A DNA stretch of 64,000 nucleotides from Streptomyces sp. NBC_01217 (GTDB taxonomy: Bacteria; Actinomycetota; Actinomycetes; Streptomycetales; Streptomycetaceae), in NCBI RefSeq assembly GCF_035994185.1, contig NZ_CP108538.1, forward strand, positions 3,938,501 through 4,002,500. Reading direction: 5' to 3'. Positions 32,680-41,173 of the stretch are shown here, in pieces. The position numbers were made by a program, and so were the translations under genes. Each line of letters opens with the position of its first letter. The stretch's first letter is position 1. The notes below the pieces were generated by a model that had not been told where the DNA came from, did not search any database, and was given only the letters and a program-made list of their open reading frames with translations.

Positions 32680-33543
32680 GTGCGGCGAATGGCGTACGTA
32701 CCCGGCACCGCGCTACTGGCAGCGCTTGTCGTCGGCTGCAGTTCCAGCACCGGAACGGGTGGCTCCGCCCCCGACAGCAAGCCCGGCGAGGCGACCGCCG
32801 CCGCGGCGGCCCCCGGCAAGTACCGCACCCTTCCCGACCCATGCCGCGCCGTTGCGTCATCCACGCTGAAGGAGGTGCTCCCGGGCGCCGCCGAACTCCC
32901 CGAGGACCAGCAGAAGAAGGTGTACAAGGGCGCGGCCACGGTCACCTACGACACCGACCGCCGGGTCGGCTGCCGCTGGAAGTCCGAGGGCCAGGACTCC
33001 TCGCACACCCTCTTTCTCGACTTCGAGCGTGTCGTGTCCTACGACCCCTCGGTGAGCGATGACGACCGCGCCCGCGAGGTGTACGCGAAGAAGGAGGAGG
33101 CGGTCGGCCTGTCCTCGTCCTCGGCCTCGCCCAGCAGCACGACGGACACGCAGACGCAGTCGCCCTCCGCCTCGGCCCCAGGGAACGACAACGCCGACGG
33201 CGAGACCACCACGGACGGCAGCACGGACGGCAGCACCGAAGACAGCACCGAAGACAGCACCGAAGACGGCACCGACGGCAACGCGGGCAGCTCCGGCGAG
33301 AGCCTTCTGCCCCGCACCCTCGACACGCTCGGAGACAGTGCATTTCTGGACGATCTGCTCACCCGGGCAGGTTCCACCGCACAGAACCGCACGGTGAGCG
33401 TGGTATTCCGCACATCGAACGTCATCGTGACCGTCGAGTACACCGAGCAGCCGAGTGTCTCCACCGTGGTCCCCGACAGCAAGGAACTGCAGGACAGGGC
33501 CCAGGCGCTGGCCCGCAAGCTGGTCGACAGGTTCAGCGAATAG
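32680..33543 (+). CDS. DUF3558 family lipoprotein
   Basis: A protein of 287 residues. The signal peptide ends in a lipobox VVGC (C about 19), followed by a Ser/Gly/Ala linker and the domain start YRTLPDPCRAVASSTLKEVLPGA typical of DUF3558. The middle (residues about 145-205) is a Ser/Thr/Asp/Glu-rich low-complexity stretch with tandem 12-base repeats. GTG 32680 has AAGGGAG 10 bases ahead; ATG 32689 is an alternative. The family is actinobacterial cell-surface lipoproteins of unknown function. A paralogue follows immediately. Confidence 0.82.
   Translation: MRRMAYVPGTALLAALVVGCSSSTGTGGSAPDSKPGEATAAAAAPGKYRTLPDPCRAVASSTLKEVLPGAAELPEDQQKKVYKGAATVTYDTDRRVGCRWKSEGQDSSHTLFLDFERVVSYDPSVSDDDRAREVYAKKEEAVGLSSSSASPSSTTDTQTQSPSASAPGNDNADGETTTDGSTDGSTEDSTEDSTEDGTDGNAGSSGESLLPRTLDTLGDSAFLDDLLTRAGSTAQNRTVSVVFRTSNVIVTVEYTEQPSVSTVVPDSKELQDRAQALARKLVDRFSE
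33210..33280 (+). repeat. 12-bp in-frame tandem repeats (GST-D/E, DST-E)
   Basis: Successive units GGCAGCACSGAM and GACAGCACCGAA encode alternating DGST and EDST blocks in the lipoprotein linker. The repeat is coding and in frame, so copy-number change would alter linker length only. Confidence 0.8.
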
Positions 33544-33722
33544 CCCCGCCCGGAGCGCCCCGGACCGCCCTCGCCCGCTCCCGCCGAGCACCCGGCCGAG
33601 GCGGCATCCGGCCGCCGTCCGTCGTACCGTGGCCCTCCGGAACACCCGCCCGCCCGCCGACAGCGCGCCCGACCGCCTGGCACCCGCCCGACCGCCCGCC
33701 GCGCCACCCGAGTGAAGGAACC

Positions 33723-34496
33723 ATGCACCGTTCAGCTCCGCGACTCTCCCGCATACTCGCCTGCGCCGCCGTTCCGGTGATGCTCGTCGTCGCCGGCTGC
33801 TCGTCGGACTCCGGCGACAAGAAGGACTCGGGCTCGTCCTCGTCCACCGCGCCGGGCGCGAAGAAGTCGGAAGCGAGCGTCGAGCCGGCGAAGTTCGCCG
33901 CGCTGCCCGACCCGTGCAAGTCGATCAGCACCAAGACGGTCACCTCCCTGGTCCCCAAGGCGAAGTCCAAGAACGGCACGCCCGCCAACTCCAGCGACAC
34001 CGCGTACCGCGCGGGCTGCTCCTGGAACGGCCTCGACGACAACGGTGTGAAGGGTTCCCAGTACCGCTGGCTCGACGTCGGCTTCACCCGCTTCGACTCG
34101 GACCAGGCCCTGGGCAGCGGCGACAAGCGCGCCCAGCAGGACTTCGCGAAGCAGGTCGCCAAGGCCAGGGCGACCGAGGGCGCGAAGAAGCTCGCCGAGG
34201 CACCCGTCAGCGGAATCGGCGAGCAGGCGACCAAGATCACGTACGACCTCACCAAGACGGGTGAGGACTTCAAGTACGCAACGGTCGTGACCCGCACCGG
34301 GAACGTCGTTGTCACCCTCACCTACAACGGCGCGGGCTACGCGGGCGCGAAGGCTCCGTCCGCCGGCGACATCCTGAAGGACGCCGAGAAGGCGGCCAAG
34401 GAGGCCGTGGCCGCGGTCGCCGCCTCCGGCACGAAGTCGGACGCCCCGAGCGATTCGACGGAACCGAGCGCCGAGGCCACGAAGAAGACGAGCTAG
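33723..34496 (+). CDS. DUF3558 family lipoprotein (paralogue)
   Basis: A protein of 257 residues. The lipobox is VVAGC (Cys 25), then a Ser/Lys linker and the domain with FAALPDPCKSISTKTVTSLVPKAK and GCSWNGLDDNG, clearly the same family as the preceding gene. The C-terminus is Ala/Lys/Ser rich. Two paralogous surface lipoproteins in tandem suggest a duplication. RBS GAAGGA sits ahead of the ATG. The function is unknown. Confidence 0.85.
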   Translation: MHRSAPRLSRILACAAVPVMLVVAGCSSDSGDKKDSGSSSSTAPGAKKSEASVEPAKFAALPDPCKSISTKTVTSLVPKAKSKNGTPANSSDTAYRAGCSWNGLDDNGVKGSQYRWLDVGFTRFDSDQALGSGDKRAQQDFAKQVAKARATEGAKKLAEAPVSGIGEQATKITYDLTKTGEDFKYATVVTRTGNVVVTLTYNGAGYAGAKAPSAGDILKDAEKAAKEAVAAVAASGTKSDAPSDSTEPSAEATKKTS

Positions 34497-34658
34497 CCGA
34501 CGCATCGGCAGGGACACCCAACACCCCTGCCCGGAAGCGGTTTCACAAAGCCCGGTCCTCCCCCGAGTACCGGGCTTCGCCCGCCCCGCGCAACACACCG
34601 CGCCGTCATGTGCCAGGCTGTGCCCGCCAGAAGTCGAAAAACGGGGAGGGGAACGCGG

Positions 34659-36056
34659 GTGGCCGCGATGCAGCTGACACGCACCCACCGAATACTCATC
34701 GGGCTCGTGGTCGCCGGTGCGGTGCTCATCGCCGCGATCGGCTTCGCCGGTTCGTACGCGGCGGTGCGCGAACTCGCCCTGCAGAAGGGGTTCGGGGACT
34801 TCTCGCTGGTCTTCCCGATCGGCATCGACGCGGGCATCTGCGTCCTGCTCGCCCTGGACCTGCTGCTGACCTGGCTGCGCATCCCGTTCCCGCTGCTGCG
34901 CCAGACGGCCTGGCTGCTGACCGCCGCGACGATCGCCTTCAACGGCGCCGCGGCCTGGCCCGACCCGCTCGGCGTCGGCATGCACGCGGTCATCCCGGTG
35001 CTCTTCGTGGTCTCCGTCGAGGCCGCCCGGCACGCGGTCGGCCGGATCGCCGACATCACGGCCGACAAGCACATGGAGGGCGTGCGGCTCACCCGCTGGC
35101 TGCTCTCCCCCGTGCCCACGTTCCGGCTGTGGCGGCGGATGAAGCTCTGGGAACTCCGCTCGTACGAGCAGGTCATCAGGCTCGAACAGGACCGGCTGAT
35201 CTACCAGGCCCGCCTCCAGGCCCGATTCGGCCGCAACTGGCGGCGCAAGGCGCCCATCGAGTCCCTGATGCCGCTGCGCCTGGCGAAGTACGGCGTCCCG
35301 CTGTCCGAGACCGCCGGAGCCGGCCTCGCCGCCGCGGGCATCGAACCGGCGCTGCTGCCCCCGGCCCCGGACCGGGCCTCGTCCGGATCGGTCGAATCGG
35401 CCGAGTTCCAGCCCGAGTTGCCGTACGCCGAGCCCCACCCCCAGCAGTACGAACAGCAGCAACAGCACTCCCACCCCTCGGCCCCCTCGGACCCCTCCGA
35501 CCCCGAGGAGTGGCCCGAGGAGGGCCCCGGCTCGCACGAGAGCCCGTGGTTCGCGGCGCCCCGGGTGCCGGACGACGCGTACGAGAGTGCGTACGACCCG
35601 ACGTACGTCGAGGGCCTGGAGCCCACGCCGGTCATGGTCCCGCTGGGCCCCGGCGGCCGCACCCGCCCCCTGGGCAACGTGGGCACCATCGGCGCCGTCC
35701 CGGGCCCCCGCTCCGCAGAGGCCGCAGAACCCCAGCCGGAACAGCAGCAGGAGCCCCAGCCCGGGCAGCCGGAGCCGGAACCCCAGCCGCAACGGACGCA
35801 ACAGCCGCAGCAGCCGCAGGAGCCCGACCCGTCCGAATGGGCCGAGGCCGAAGTCGAGTTCAGCAAGATCGCGTACGAGGTGTTCACCGCGTACACGCAC
35901 GCGCACCAGGACTACCCGAGCGCGGAAGTCCTCGACATCCACCTCTCGGACGGCCACAACGTCCGTCACCCCCGCAGCGCGGCCCTGCTCCGCCGCCTCC
36001 TGCCGGGGTTCAAGCAGCGCTTCGACAACGAGATGGCCGAGAACCACATCGCGTAG
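34659..36056 (+). CDS. DUF2637 membrane protein (SpdB-like)
   Basis: A protein of 465 residues. The N-terminal DUF2637 domain (residues about 1-170) has about four helices: RILIGLVVAGAVLIAAIGFA, FPIGIDAGICVLLALDLLLTW, TAWLLTAATIAFNGAAAW and a fourth. A cytoplasmic linker and a Gln/Pro/Glu-rich disordered region (about 240-400) with many QQ and EPQP runs follow, then a folded C-terminus with EVFTAYTHAHQDYPSAEVLDIHLSDG. DUF2637 is also found in conjugal plasmid spread (Spd) proteins, but this copy sits among chromosomal genes. GTG 34659 has GGGGAGGGG 8 bases ahead. The function is unknown. Confidence 0.8.
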   Translation: MAAMQLTRTHRILIGLVVAGAVLIAAIGFAGSYAAVRELALQKGFGDFSLVFPIGIDAGICVLLALDLLLTWLRIPFPLLRQTAWLLTAATIAFNGAAAWPDPLGVGMHAVIPVLFVVSVEAARHAVGRIADITADKHMEGVRLTRWLLSPVPTFRLWRRMKLWELRSYEQVIRLEQDRLIYQARLQARFGRNWRRKAPIESLMPLRLAKYGVPLSETAGAGLAAAGIEPALLPPAPDRASSGSVESAEFQPELPYAEPHPQQYEQQQQHSHPSAPSDPSDPEEWPEEGPGSHESPWFAAPRVPDDAYESAYDPTYVEGLEPTPVMVPLGPGGRTRPLGNVGTIGAVPGPRSAEAAEPQPEQQQEPQPGQPEPEPQPQRTQQPQQPQEPDPSEWAEAEVEFSKIAYEVFTAYTHAHQDYPSAEVLDIHLSDGHNVRHPRSAALLRRLLPGFKQRFDNEMAENHIA

Positions 36057-36065
36057 AACGGCACG

Positions 36066-36107
36066 ACGGAGGGCCGTCACCCGAACCACCGGGTGACGGC
36101 CCTCCGT
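36066..36107. terminator. 18-bp-stem bidirectional terminator
   Basis: ACGGAGGGCCGTCACCCG (36066-36083) pairs perfectly with CGGGTGACGGCCCTCCGT (36090-36107), with a 6-base loop. It lies between the convergent DUF2637 and lysS stops. Confidence 0.85.
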
Positions 36108-36119
36108 GCCAACAACCCC

Positions 36120-37883
36120 TTACGCGCCCAGCAGCCTGCGCACCCGCTCCGCCCCCACGGCCAGCAGCAGCGTGGGCAGTCGCGGCCCCGTGTCCCGGCT
36201 GACCAGCAGCCGGTACAGCAGCGCAAAGAACGACCGCTGCGCGGCCTTCAGCTCGGGCGTCGGCTTGGCGTCCGGCTCCAGACCCGCCAGGGTCTTCGGC
36301 ACGCCGTAGACGAGTGTGGTGAGCCCGTCCAGCGACCAGTGCGAGTCCAGCCCGTCCACGAGCAGCTGCAGCGACCGGCGCCCCTGCTCGTCCAGCGAGC
36401 CGAGCAGCTCCTTGTCCGGCTCCTCGCGCACGATGGTGCGGGCCTCGGCCGGGACCTGGCTGGTGATCCAGTTCTCGGCGCGGTCGAGCCGCGGCCGGGC
36501 CTCCTCCAGCGAGGTCAGCGGGTTCTCCGGGTCCAGCTCGCTCAGAATGCGCAGCGTCTGCTCGTCGTGCCCGGCCGTGATGTCCACGACCGAGGCGAGC
36601 GTGCGGTACGGCAGCGGGCGCGGCGTACGCGGCAGCTCACCGGCGGCCGTGCCGATGGCCCGTGCGTACGCGGCGGCGTCGGCGGGCAGCACCGAGCCGT
36701 CGGCGACCTTGCGCGCCAGCGAGTCCCACTCGTCGTAGAGCCGCTGGATCTCCTGGTCGAAGGCGATCTTGAAGGACTGGTTGGGCCTGCGGCGCGCGTA
36801 CAGCCAGCGCAGCAGCGGCGCCTCCATGATCTTCAGCGCGTCGGCCGGGGTCGGCACGCCGCCCTTGCTGGAGGACATCTTCGCCATGCCGGAGATGCCG
36901 ACGAAGGCGTACATCGGGCCGATCGGCTGCACGCCGTCGAAGACCTCGCGGACGATCTGGCCGCCGACGACGAACGAGGAGCCCGGCGAGGAGTGGTCCA
37001 CGCCGCTCGGCTCGAAGATCACCCCTTCGTACGCCCAGCGCATCGGCCAGTCGACCTTCCAGACCAGCTTGCCGCGGTTGAACTCGCTCAGCCGGACGGT
37101 CTCGGCGAAGCCGCAGGACGCGCAGGTGTAGTTCAGCTCGGTGCTGTCGTCGTCGTACGACGTGACGGTCGTGAGGTCCTTCTCGCAGTTGCCGCAGTAG
37201 GGCTTGTACGGGAAGTAGCCGGCGGAGCCGCTGCTGCCGTCGTCCTCGCTCGCCGCGCCGGAGCCCGCCTCGGCCTCCAGCTCGGCCTCGTCGACCTTCT
37301 TCTGCTGCTGCGGCTTCTTGCCGCCCTTGGCTCCCGCCGCCGGGTCCTTCTTCGTCCGGTACCGGTCGAGGACGGCGTCGATGTCGGCGCGGTGCTTCAT
37401 CGCGTGCAGGATCTGCTCGCGGTACGCCCCCGCCAGGTACTGCTCCGTCTGGCTGATGCCGTCGTACTCGACACCCAGCTCGTCCAGCGCGGCGGTCATG
37501 GCGGCCTTGAAGTGCTCGGCCCAGTTCGGGTACGCGGACCCGGCCGGGGCGGGCACCGAGGTCAGCGGCTTGCCGATGTGCTCGGCCCAGGACTCGTCGA
37601 CACCCGGAACGCCGTTCGGGACCTTGCGGTAGCGGTCGTAGTCGTCCCAGGAGATCAGGTGCCGGACGGTGTACCCCCGGCGGCGGATCTCGTCGGCGAC
37701 CAGGTGCGGGGTCATGACCTCGCGGAGGTTGCCGAGGTGGATCGGGCCCGACGGGGAGAGGCCGGACGCGACGACGACCGGTTTGCCAGGCGCACGACGC
37801 TCCGATTCGGCGATGACATCGTCCGCGAAGCGGGAGACCCAGTCGGCCTCGGTGCTGCTCTGACTCTGAGCCACGGTCGGCAC
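36120..37883 (-). CDS. lysS: Class I lysyl-tRNA synthetase
   Basis: Charges tRNA-Lys. The protein has 587 residues and belongs to class I (archaeal type), unrelated in fold to the usual bacterial class II enzyme. The HIGH-like motif is GLSPSGPIHLGN (residues 41-52) and the KMSKS motif is KMSSSKG (335-341). A zinc-like knuckle has Cys 230, 233, 254 and 257, and a Lys/Glu/Ala low-complexity insert lies at about 180-222. GTG 37883 matches the N-terminus MPxVAQS that I recall for the S. coelicolor protein. It is divergent from argS across 134 bases, placing two synthetases at one promoter region. Confidence 0.92.
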   Translation of the reverse strand: MPTVAQSQSSTEADWVSRFADDVIAESERRAPGKPVVVASGLSPSGPIHLGNLREVMTPHLVADEIRRRGYTVRHLISWDDYDRYRKVPNGVPGVDESWAEHIGKPLTSVPAPAGSAYPNWAEHFKAAMTAALDELGVEYDGISQTEQYLAGAYREQILHAMKHRADIDAVLDRYRTKKDPAAGAKGGKKPQQQKKVDEAELEAEAGSGAASEDDGSSGSAGYFPYKPYCGNCEKDLTTVTSYDDDSTELNYTCASCGFAETVRLSEFNRGKLVWKVDWPMRWAYEGVIFEPSGVDHSSPGSSFVVGGQIVREVFDGVQPIGPMYAFVGISGMAKMSSSKGGVPTPADALKIMEAPLLRWLYARRRPNQSFKIAFDQEIQRLYDEWDSLARKVADGSVLPADAAAYARAIGTAAGELPRTPRPLPYRTLASVVDITAGHDEQTLRILSELDPENPLTSLEEARPRLDRAENWITSQVPAEARTIVREEPDKELLGSLDEQGRRSLQLLVDGLDSHWSLDGLTTLVYGVPKTLAGLEPDAKPTPELKAAQRSFFALLYRLLVSRDTGPRLPTLLLAVGAERVRRLLGA

Positions 37884-38017
37884 GTCCTTCTCTCTGGTAG
37901 GGCTCGTAGGGGCAGTCCCCATTCTCCCAGGTCCCACCGGCAGCGCGAAAACGGCTTTACAGTGCGTGGGATACTGGGCGTCTTCCCTTGTACCTCTACG
38001 GAAACGGCAGCCGGCTC

Positions 38018-39784
38018 ATGGCCTCGGTCAATTCCCTCGCTTCCACGCTCCAGCAGCAGCTGGCGGACGCCCTGACGGCAGCTCTGCCGGATGCCGGCAC
38101 CGCGGACCCGCTGCTGCGCCGAAGCGACCGGGCCGACTTCCAGGCCAACGGCATCCTGGCCCTCGCCAAGAAGCTCAAGGGCAACCCGCGCGAGCTCGCG
38201 TCCCAGGTCACGGCCACGATCCCGGCGGGCGGCCTGATCAAGGAGATCGAGGTCTCCGGCCCCGGCTTCCTGAACGTGACGCTCTCCGACAGGGCGATCA
38301 TCGAGACCCTCGCCGCGCGTGACGCGGACGACGAGGGCCGACTCGGCGTTCCGTACAACAGCGCCGCGGGCACCACGGTCATCGACTACGCGCAGCCGAA
38401 CGTGGCCAAGGAGATGCACGTCGGCCACCTGCGTTCCGCGGTGATCGGTGACGCGATGGTGCAGATCCTGGAGTTCACGGGCGAGACCGTGGTCCGGCGC
38501 CACCACATCGGCGACTGGGGCACCCAGTTCGGCATGCTCATCCAGTACCTCATCGAGCACCCCGGCGAGCTGAACCACGAGGGCGACGCGGCGGACGGCG
38601 AGGCCGCCATGTCCTCGCTGAACCGGCTCTACAAGGCCTCGCGTGCGCTCTTCGACTCCGACGAGGAGTTCAAGGCCCGTTCCCGGGACCGGGTCGTGGC
38701 GCTCCAGGCCGGTGACGAGCAGACGCTCGCCATGTGGCTGCGCTTCGTCGACGAGTCGAAGATCTACTTCTACTCGGTCTTCAACAAGCTCGACATGGAG
38801 ATCCGCGACGCCGACATCGTCGGCGAGTCCGGCTACAACGACATGCTGGAGGAGACCTGCCGCATCCTGGAGGAGTCGGGCGTCGCCGTCCGCTCCGAGG
38901 GTGCGCTGTGCGTCTTCTTCGACGACGTGAAGGGCCCGGACGGCAACCCGGTGCCGCTGATCGTCAAGAAGTCGAACGGCGGTTACGGCTACGCGGCGAC
39001 GGACCTCTCCGCGATCCGCGACCGGGTCCAGAACCTCAAGGCGAACACCCTGGTGTACGTGGTGGACGCGCGGCAGTCCCTGCACTTCAAGATGGTCTTC
39101 GAGACCGCCCGCCGGGCCGGCTGGCTGAACGAGGACGTCAAGGCCGTGCAGCTCGCCTTCGGCACGGTGCTCGGCAAGGACGGCAAGCCGTTCAAGACCC
39201 GTGCGGGCGAGACGGTCCGGCTGGAGGACCTGCTGGACGAGGCGATCGACCGGGCGTCCGCCGTCGTGCGCGAGAAGGCGAAGGACCTCACCGACGAGGA
39301 GATCGCCGAGCGTGGCGCGCAGGTCGGCGTCGGCGCGGTGAAGTACGCGGACCTGTCGACGTCGGCGGCCCGCGACTACAAGTTCGACCTGGACCAGATG
39401 GTCTCGCTGAACGGCGACACCAGCGTGTACATCCAGTACGCGCACGCCCGGTCCCGCTCCATCAAGCGCAAGGCGGGCGAGCTGAAGTCCCGGCCGCACC
39501 CGGAGCTGGAGCTGGCCCCGGCCGAGCGCGCGCTGGGCCTGCACCTGGACCAGTTCGGCGAGGTCGTGGCCGAGGTCGCCACCGCGTACGAGCCGCACAA
39601 GCTGGCCGCGTACCTCTACCAGCTGTCCTCGCTCTTCACGACGTTCTACGACCAGTGCCCGGTGCTCAAGCCCGAGGTTCCGGGCGATGTGGCGGAGAAC
39701 CGCCTCTTCCTCTCGGACCTCACCGCCCGCACCCTGCACCAGGGCATGGAGCTGCTCGGCATCAGGACCCCCGAGCGCCTCTGA
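38018..39784 (+). CDS. argS: Arginyl-tRNA synthetase
   Basis: A class I synthetase of 588 residues. The N-terminal Add-1 domain covers residues 1-115. The HIGH motif is [15 protein letters not shown] (His 134, His 137), the catalytic core has the [11 protein letters not shown] loop, and the C-terminal anticodon-binding domain ends [15 protein letters not shown]...[10 protein letters not shown], as in the family. No clear KMSKS is visible, which is common in this enzyme (a [11 protein letters not shown] loop stands in place). ATG 38018 is the family start; an upstream ATG 30 bases earlier is less likely. Confidence 0.97.
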   Translation: MASVNSLASTLQQQLADALTAALPDAGTADPLLRRSDRADFQANGILALAKKLKGNPRELASQVTATIPAGGLIKEIEVSGPGFLNVTLSDRAIIETLAARDADDEGRLGVPYNSAAGTTVIDYAQPNVAKEMHVGHLRSAVIGDAMVQILEFTGETVVRRHHIGDWGTQFGMLIQYLIEHPGELNHEGDAADGEAAMSSLNRLYKASRALFDSDEEFKARSRDRVVALQAGDEQTLAMWLRFVDESKIYFYSVFNKLDMEIRDADIVGESGYNDMLEETCRILEESGVAVRSEGALCVFFDDVKGPDGNPVPLIVKKSNGGYGYAATDLSAIRDRVQNLKANTLVYVVDARQSLHFKMVFETARRAGWLNEDVKAVQLAFGTVLGKDGKPFKTRAGETVRLEDLLDEAIDRASAVVREKAKDLTDEEIAERGAQVGVGAVKYADLSTSAARDYKFDLDQMVSLNGDTSVYIQYAHARSRSIKRKAGELKSRPHPELELAPAERALGLHLDQFGEVVAEVATAYEPHKLAAYLYQLSSLFTTFYDQCPVLKPEVPGDVAENRLFLSDLTARTLHQGMELLGIRTPERL

Positions 39785-39805
39785 GTCCCGTAGGCGCCCC
39801 GGCTG

Positions 39806-39840
39806 GTGCCGTGACCGGCAGAGCTTGCCGGTCACGGCAC
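39806..39840 (+). terminator. argS terminator
   Basis: GTGCCGTGACCGGCA (39806-39820) pairs perfectly with TGCCGGTCACGGCAC (39826-39840), a 15-base stem with a 5-base loop, 22 bases after the argS stop and 14 before the next start codon. Confidence 0.8.
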
Positions 39841-39853
39841 TAGCATCGGCCGC

Positions 39854-40669
39854 ATGGCGATGTTCGTGCACCTGACACCCACAGCGAACGCGGCGCGCAT
39901 CCGCCGCTCCGGGATACGGGCCGCCGGCCACGGCCGCGACGGCTCACGGGGCCTGTACTGCTTCCCCGTCCTCCCCTCGTACACCCTCACCCACCAGTGG
40001 CTGCGCGAACTGGCCCGGCACGGCGGACCGCGCGGGCTCGTCGCCGTACACATCCGTCTGCCCGACGACGAACCCGTCACCCTGGGCCGCTACAACGCCG
40101 CTCCCGCATCCACCACAGCCGCCGAGGCCGTCCGCCGTACGGCCGCCCTGGACGACCCGCGCGGCTGGGAAGTGTTCGTCCCCCGCGCGGTCACAAAGCG
40201 CGAAGTGCACCGCCTCCGCACCGTCAGCCAGGTCACCGGCTGGCGCTACTTCCCCGGTTCCAACGGCAGGACGCCCTGCACCTGCTTCGGTTGCCGGGTG
40301 CGCGGCGAGTACGGCTCACAGCGCCTGCGCCAACGGCGTCCGCACCCCCTGGACGGCCCGGCACCCGCAACCCCGGTGCTCCTGCGCCGGATCGCCGCAG
40401 CGGGCGACCCCGGCTATCCCTCACAACTCACCGAGACCCTCCACTGGTTGGGCATGCGCCGGCGCGGTCCGCTCGGCCAGCTGGCCCACCTCGCCGACCA
40501 CCCGGATCCCCAGGTCCGCGTGGCCCTCGTCGAGGCCGTCGCCAACTGGTCGACACCGGGCGTCAAGGAACTCCTCCGACGCCTCTCCCAGGACCCGGAC
40601 GAAGAGGTCCGCGAGGCCGTCGAGTTCGCCGCGCCCGAGGACCAGGACCAGGACAGGGACCAGCCCTAA
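39854..40669 (+). CDS. Possible ADP-ribosyltransferase-like domain fused to a HEAT-like region
   Basis: A protein of 271 residues. The N-terminus reads FVHLTPTANAARIRRSGI (residues 4-21), then GLYCFP (Tyr 35), LVAVHIRLP, and WEVFVPRAVTKREVHRL (Glu 106). This H...Y...E order and the 'HLT..N...I...GI' opening resemble the DarT/ART fold. A cysteine cluster CTCFGC lies at 142-147. The C-terminus (residues about 195-260) contains a HEAT-like pair (LAHLADHPDPQVRVALVEAVANW; LLRRLSQDPDEEVREAVEFA). The ART reading is my inference; automatic annotation would probably report only HEAT repeats. It is convergent with, and 4 bases overlapping the end of, the HATPase gene. Confidence 0.6.
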   Translation: MAMFVHLTPTANAARIRRSGIRAAGHGRDGSRGLYCFPVLPSYTLTHQWLRELARHGGPRGLVAVHIRLPDDEPVTLGRYNAAPASTTAAEAVRRTAALDDPRGWEVFVPRAVTKREVHRLRTVSQVTGWRYFPGSNGRTPCTCFGCRVRGEYGSQRLRQRRPHPLDGPAPATPVLLRRIAAAGDPGYPSQLTETLHWLGMRRRGPLGQLAHLADHPDPQVRVALVEAVANWSTPGVKELLRRLSQDPDEEVREAVEFAAPEDQDQDRDQP

Positions 40670-41061
40670 CCGAACTCGCACCACACCACCTTGCCCGGGC
40701 TCCGCTCCCCCACCCCCCACAGATCCGCCAGCGCCGCCACGATCACCAGCCCACGCCCGGACTCCCCGTCGGGCTCGCGCACACCCGGCTGCCCGCCCCC
40801 GCTGTCATGGACCTCGACCCGCAGCAACTTCCCTTCCTCGCGCAGCAACAGCCGCACCAGAAACCCGCGCCCCGGCGGCACCCCGTGAACCAGTGCGTTG
40901 GTGGCCAGCTCGCTCACACACAGCAGTACGTCATCCAGCCGCGCACCGAACCCCCAGTCGGTGACAGCTCCTCGTACGAACTCCCGTGCAGCAGGCACCG
41001 ATCGGCGTTCGCGCCGGTAGAACCGCTCGCGCAGCAGCGAGAGTTGCATCGTCTCGTTCAT
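40666..41061 (-). CDS. HATPase_c_2 (RsbW/SpoIIAB-like) ATP-binding protein
   Basis: A protein of 131 residues. GHKL-ATPase marks are CVSELATNALVHG (N box, residues about 48-60), VEVHDSGGGQPGV (G1) and ESGRGLVIVAALADLWGV (G2). It lacks sensor and dimerisation domains, as in the anti-sigma/AbaA-type kinases that occur beside XRE-DUF5753 and DUF397 genes in streptomycetes. It is divergent from the XRE regulator across 112 bases containing two perfect dyads. Its kinase or anti-sigma partner is unknown. Confidence 0.85.
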   Translation of the reverse strand: MNETMQLSLLRERFYRRERRSVPAAREFVRGAVTDWGFGARLDDVLLCVSELATNALVHGVPPGRGFLVRLLLREEGKLLRVEVHDSGGGQPGVREPDGESGRGLVIVAALADLWGVGERSPGKVVWCEFG

Positions 41062-41069
41062 GGGACGAG

Positions 41070-41086
41070 AGTCACACTCTGTGACT
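41070..41086. promoter_or_regulatory. Perfect 7-bp dyad AGTCACA-CTC-TGTGACT
   Basis: A 17-base inverted repeat 8 bases upstream of the HATPase ATG, in the divergent gap. The position suits a repressor site of the adjacent XRE protein. Confidence 0.62.
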
Positions 41087-41105
41087 ACGCTGCTGCAGTA
41101 CGCGC

Positions 41106-41130
41106 ACCCGTACAGATTTCTTGTACGGGT
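41106..41130. promoter_or_regulatory. Perfect 9-bp dyad ACCCGTACA-N7-TGTACGGGT
   Basis: Second inverted repeat in the gap, ending 43 bases before the XRE start. The AT-rich GATTTCT spacer could place it over a promoter; it is a candidate autoregulatory operator. Confidence 0.62.
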
Positions 41131-41173
41131 CGCGCGCGCGTGAAGCAGGCACGTAGGTGGGAGTTCGAACCGT

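Noticed and set aside
34659..36056. Integrated conjugative element suggested by the SpdB-like DUF2637 gene
   Set aside because: No Tra, Rep, Int or att sequences nearby, and neighbours are ordinary chromosomal genes.
36093..38075. 660-residue plus-strand ORF across lysS
   Set aside because: Low-complexity Val/Gly/Arg/Leu shadow; lysS on the minus strand has HIGH and KMSKS motifs.
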